From NCBI GenBank assembly GCA_003526375.1, contig DPDG01000055.1:1-23580 (forward strand): a stretch of 23,580 bases of DNA. The letters run 5' to 3'. Source of the stretch: Lentisphaeria bacterium. Its GTDB lineage: Bacteria > Verrucomicrobiota > Lentisphaeria > Victivallales > UBA1829. Positions 21,175 through 23,580 of the stretch are shown here, in pieces. Made by a program: the position numbers and the translations under genes. The notes beneath the pieces are model-generated. The model did no database searches, was not told the DNA's origin, and saw only the letters and a program-made list of their open reading frames with translations. Positions within the stretch are counted from its first letter, which is position 1. Each line of letters begins with the position of its first letter.

Positions 21175-23580
21175 TCAATGTGCGGAAAGCTTCAATGCCA
21201 GATTCAAGAGCCGCTCCCGAAGCAAATCAAGGTCATCTGTTTTTGCCGTAATTTCATTCAATTCGGATTGATGAGCCGCGTCTTTTGCGTGTTCCCGGCA
21301 GAACTGCGCAAGCCTGTAATCCTCCATTCCCATCTGCCACGCCCAGAGGCGGCGGCTCGGCATGATGGAGCCGAAATCGTAATCCAGATAGGCAGCACCA
21401 TAGTCGGCGCTGTTCGTTGAGTTCGGGAAAGTGTCATACGAATTCAAACCGTCGCCTCCGGCATGAGAATCCAGATGCCAGAATGCGGCAACCCCGGAAA
21501 AACCAGCCTGGAAATTCTTGATTCCCATGGAACGGTAGGCAAGCGGAGAGGTGACTTTTGCAGGAATGTAATAGCTCCAGAGCTCCTTTCCCGTCTGCTT
21601 TGCCAACTGAATTGTCTTCGGTTTCAGATGGGGAAAATAAAACTCGAAAATATCATAAGATTCAGCCAGAGCGGGAAGATTTTTTCCGGCAAGTTTCTCA
21701 TCCGCCACATTCGGGTTGATCATCAGGCGGATTCCCGCCCCCGCCTTTTTCAATACCCGCCCGACATTCAAGGCGTGGTGCATGGAGCTTTTGGGATCGT
21801 CCACGTCTCCGCCAGGTTCATCGACAGGATACAGAATAATATTTTCGGCAGGAATCTGATATTTTCCGGAAAGATGCTTTGCCAGATCGCGTGTCCACTG
21901 CATCATAGCTTTGTTCCAGGCATCGGAAAAGATCCGGGGCCTCGGATTTCCTTTCTTCAGCAGACCGGTGTTCGCATTCGTATAGAGAAAGAAAAGGAGC
22001 CGCCTCTCTTTCAGCGAACCGCATTTTGCAAGGAACAGATCCAACACCTTGTCCAAATCGGAAAAATCATTCTTCAGGACATTACCTTTCGCATCAATCA
22101 CTGGATAAATGTCCATCCCGCGATGACCGGGAGTCCCCCCGATATAGATAATATTGCAGCCAAGATCGTCATAAAAATTTACCAGTTCGCGGTGCGGATA
22201 GGTGGAGGAAAGGAAATAATCATACGCGAATGAATCCGCCTTCACGGCACCCAGATCCACATTCTCAAGAGTCAAGGCGACATTCACCGTTTCCTCGGGA
22301 AAACCGGAATAAGAGGATTTCAGGATCAAGGTTCCCTGATAGGTTCCGGGTTTCAAACCGGCAGTATTGATTTCGAAAAACAGAGGAGCGCTTCCGCCCG
22401 GCGCAACACGGAAGATACTGTTCAGCGTCAAAGGCGCCAAAGCGTCATAAAGCATTTTCTGCGAGGAATCTTCCACGGGAAGCGCCTCGAAAAAGCTCCA
22501 GCGGGAGGCAAAAGAATCATTTGTCTGGTTGAAGCGCCTTTTATTTTTCACATCCGTAAAAAACTTGATCCGCCCCATGTAAGGACGAGTGGAGAGATTG
22601 GAAAATACAAAACCGCCGCGGACTTTTGCATTGAGCGGAGCACGCAGTTTCAATTCTTTCAGCGGCAGTGTATTGGGCGACGGGGCAAAATGGTTGTTCC
22701 AAAGGTCTGCCGCATGAATCAGCGAGTTTTTCCCCGCCAGGGCGGAGCGCATCAGAGCCATGCGCAGATTCTGAATGTTCTTCTGCAAGGTATCCCATGC
22801 CTCCGGCGAATCCCCATGCTTCCGAATCTGGGAGGAAACCGTTTCCGCCAGTTTCACAGCTGCGGCATCTTTTTGCGGAGCCTTCAGCAACTCTCCGACC
22901 ACGGATTCAAAATAAGCTTTTCTGCTGCCGGCGATCATAATGCCGAATCCGTCGGGATTGTGAAAATTGCGTCCCGGGTTCTTCCAGAACGTATCACCGC
23001 CGGAGGTCGCGCCGGAACGGATCAGATTCCCGGTAAATACCTGCCCATCCCTTACATCCCCGATTCCCAGCTCCTTTCTCGGAATGTTCAGAGTGACCCG
23101 GCACTGTCCCGGTTCCAGTTTTACACGGCATTTCGCCTGAGTAGTGAAACCGGACGCCGGAACATTGGACATGTTGAATTTCCCTGCCGTAAAACGTCCG
23201 TCGAAAGCGGCGCTGTACTGGAAGTAGGAGGGTTTGGCGGAATCGGGCCGGAAGAAAAATTCAATATGATCCGACCCCCAGATGCTTTTATCGTTAAACA
23301 GGGGTTTTGTTCCTTCCGGAATCGGGCAGGTGATGGAGACGACAAGTTCTTCCGCTTCCAGTTTCAGACGGGCGGAAGCCGCGGACTGTATAAATCCGGC
23401 GTCCGCTCTGGCAAAACTTCCCAGCAGTTCCGTCTCACGATCGGGAACAAGAAACGGTCCGGTCGATTCCCCGTTCAGCACCAGATTCGGGTCCGCCTTG
23501 CTGGGCGCCGCATCCGCCGGAATGTCAGCGGCGGGCGCAGGTTCTTCAAAAGAATCAGGGTCTTCACGGGAATTTGTGGG
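21175..23580 (-). CDS. CBM9-like plus GH123-like enzyme, 5' end outside the window
   Basis: The frame is open to the window edge, so 801 residues are visible and the true start and any signal peptide lie outside; GTG 23481 is only an internal codon. The visible N-terminus is Pro/Ala/Asp-rich (DPDSFEEPAPAADIPADAAP), like a linker. Counting from 23481, residues 1-190 resemble a CBM9-type sugar-binding domain (SIWGSDHIEFFF, YFQYSAAFDGRF). A helical linker and a beta domain follow, then a TIM barrel with YPVDEPGGDV (551-560), where D554/E555 match the Asp-Glu pair of GH123, and a C-terminal RLWAWQMGMEDYRL block like DUF4091 proteins. It is a separate transcription unit from region D, with its own terminator at 21092-21127. 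Substrate unknown. Confidence 0.75.
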   Translation of the reverse strand, partial: PTNSREDPDSFEEPAPAADIPADAAPSKADPNLVLNGESTGPFLVPDRETELLGSFARADAGFIQSAASARLKLEAEELVVSITCPIPEGTKPLFNDKSIWGSDHIEFFFRPDSAKPSYFQYSAAFDGRFTAGKFNMSNVPASGFTTQAKCRVKLEPGQCRVTLNIPRKELGIGDVRDGQVFTGNLIRSGATSGGDTFWKNPGRNFHNPDGFGIMIAGSRKAYFESVVGELLKAPQKDAAAVKLAETVSSQIRKHGDSPEAWDTLQKNIQNLRMALMRSALAGKNSLIHAADLWNNHFAPSPNTLPLKELKLRAPLNAKVRGGFVFSNLSTRPYMGRIKFFTDVKNKRRFNQTNDSFASRWSFFEALPVEDSSQKMLYDALAPLTLNSIFRVAPGGSAPLFFEINTAGLKPGTYQGTLILKSSYSGFPEETVNVALTLENVDLGAVKADSFAYDYFLSSTYPHRELVNFYDDLGCNIIYIGGTPGHRGMDIYPVIDAKGNVLKNDFSDLDKVLDLFLAKCGSLKERRLLFFLYTNANTGLLKKGNPRPRIFSDAWNKAMMQWTRDLAKHLSGKYQIPAENIILYPVDEPGGDVDDPKSSMHHALNVGRVLKKAGAGIRLMINPNVADEKLAGKNLPALAESYDIFEFYFPHLKPKTIQLAKQTGKELWSYYIPAKVTSPLAYRSMGIKNFQAGFSGVAAFWHLDSHAGGDGLNSYDTFPNSTNSADYGAAYLDYDFGSIMPSRRLWAWQMGMEDYRLAQFCREHAKDAAHQSELNEITAKTDDLDLLRERLLNLALKLSAH

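Overview
The window looks like a chromosomal stretch from a Lentisphaerota (Victivallales-type) bacterium specialised in degrading complex polysaccharides. The reasons are three pseudopilin-like genes with an FTLIELL(I/V)V-type signal and a C-terminal H-xn-DG motif, each close to or leading secreted carbohydrate-active proteins, and many signal-peptide-bearing beta-sandwich, TIM-barrel and beta-helix proteins. Lineage is inferred from recognised protein style only. There are no rRNA, tRNA, CRISPR, transposase or phage genes.

Region A (about 1-4801, + strand, visibly AT-richer at its start): a hairpin that may end an upstream gene, a secreted PL22-like seven-bladed-propeller protein, pseudopilin 1 (containing a 9-G run), and a secreted 792-aa protein with two beta-helix (GH28/pectate-lyase-3 type) domains. 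This suggests pectin or another polyuronide as target.

Region B (4869-9236, - strand): promoter, cytoplasmic GH36-like alpha-galactosidase, Gfo/Idh/MocA oxidoreductase, enolase-superfamily (mandelate racemase type) enzyme, with a bidirectional hairpin at 4808-4842. It reads as an intracellular sugar-release, oxidation and dehydration route.

Region C (9256-15365, - strand): paired 21-bp-spaced TCCAAA sites, promoter, pseudopilin 2, small secreted beta-sandwich protein, 1175-aa secreted putative glycoside hydrolase whose N-terminal module duplicates that small protein, and an M55 D-aminopeptidase-like protein.

Region D (15428-21035, - strand): the same operator/promoter arrangement, pseudopilin 3 (with a duplicated prepilin signal), a secreted GH123/DUF4091-like enzyme, a small secreted protein resembling that enzyme's N-terminal domain, a polysaccharide pyruvyl transferase-family protein, and a strong terminator. 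The 333-bp gap 15156-15488 holds the region D terminator, the region C operators and promoter, and a long 5' leader.

Region E (21092-23580, - strand): terminator and a 5'-truncated secreted CBM9-like plus GH123-like enzyme.

The most notable themes are (1) pseudopilins as first genes of secreted-enzyme operons under an apparently shared AraC-type promoter architecture, (2) a recurrent pattern of a free secreted domain beside a large enzyme that carries the same domain, and (3) unusual long or duplicated leaders in front of the pseudopilin signal.
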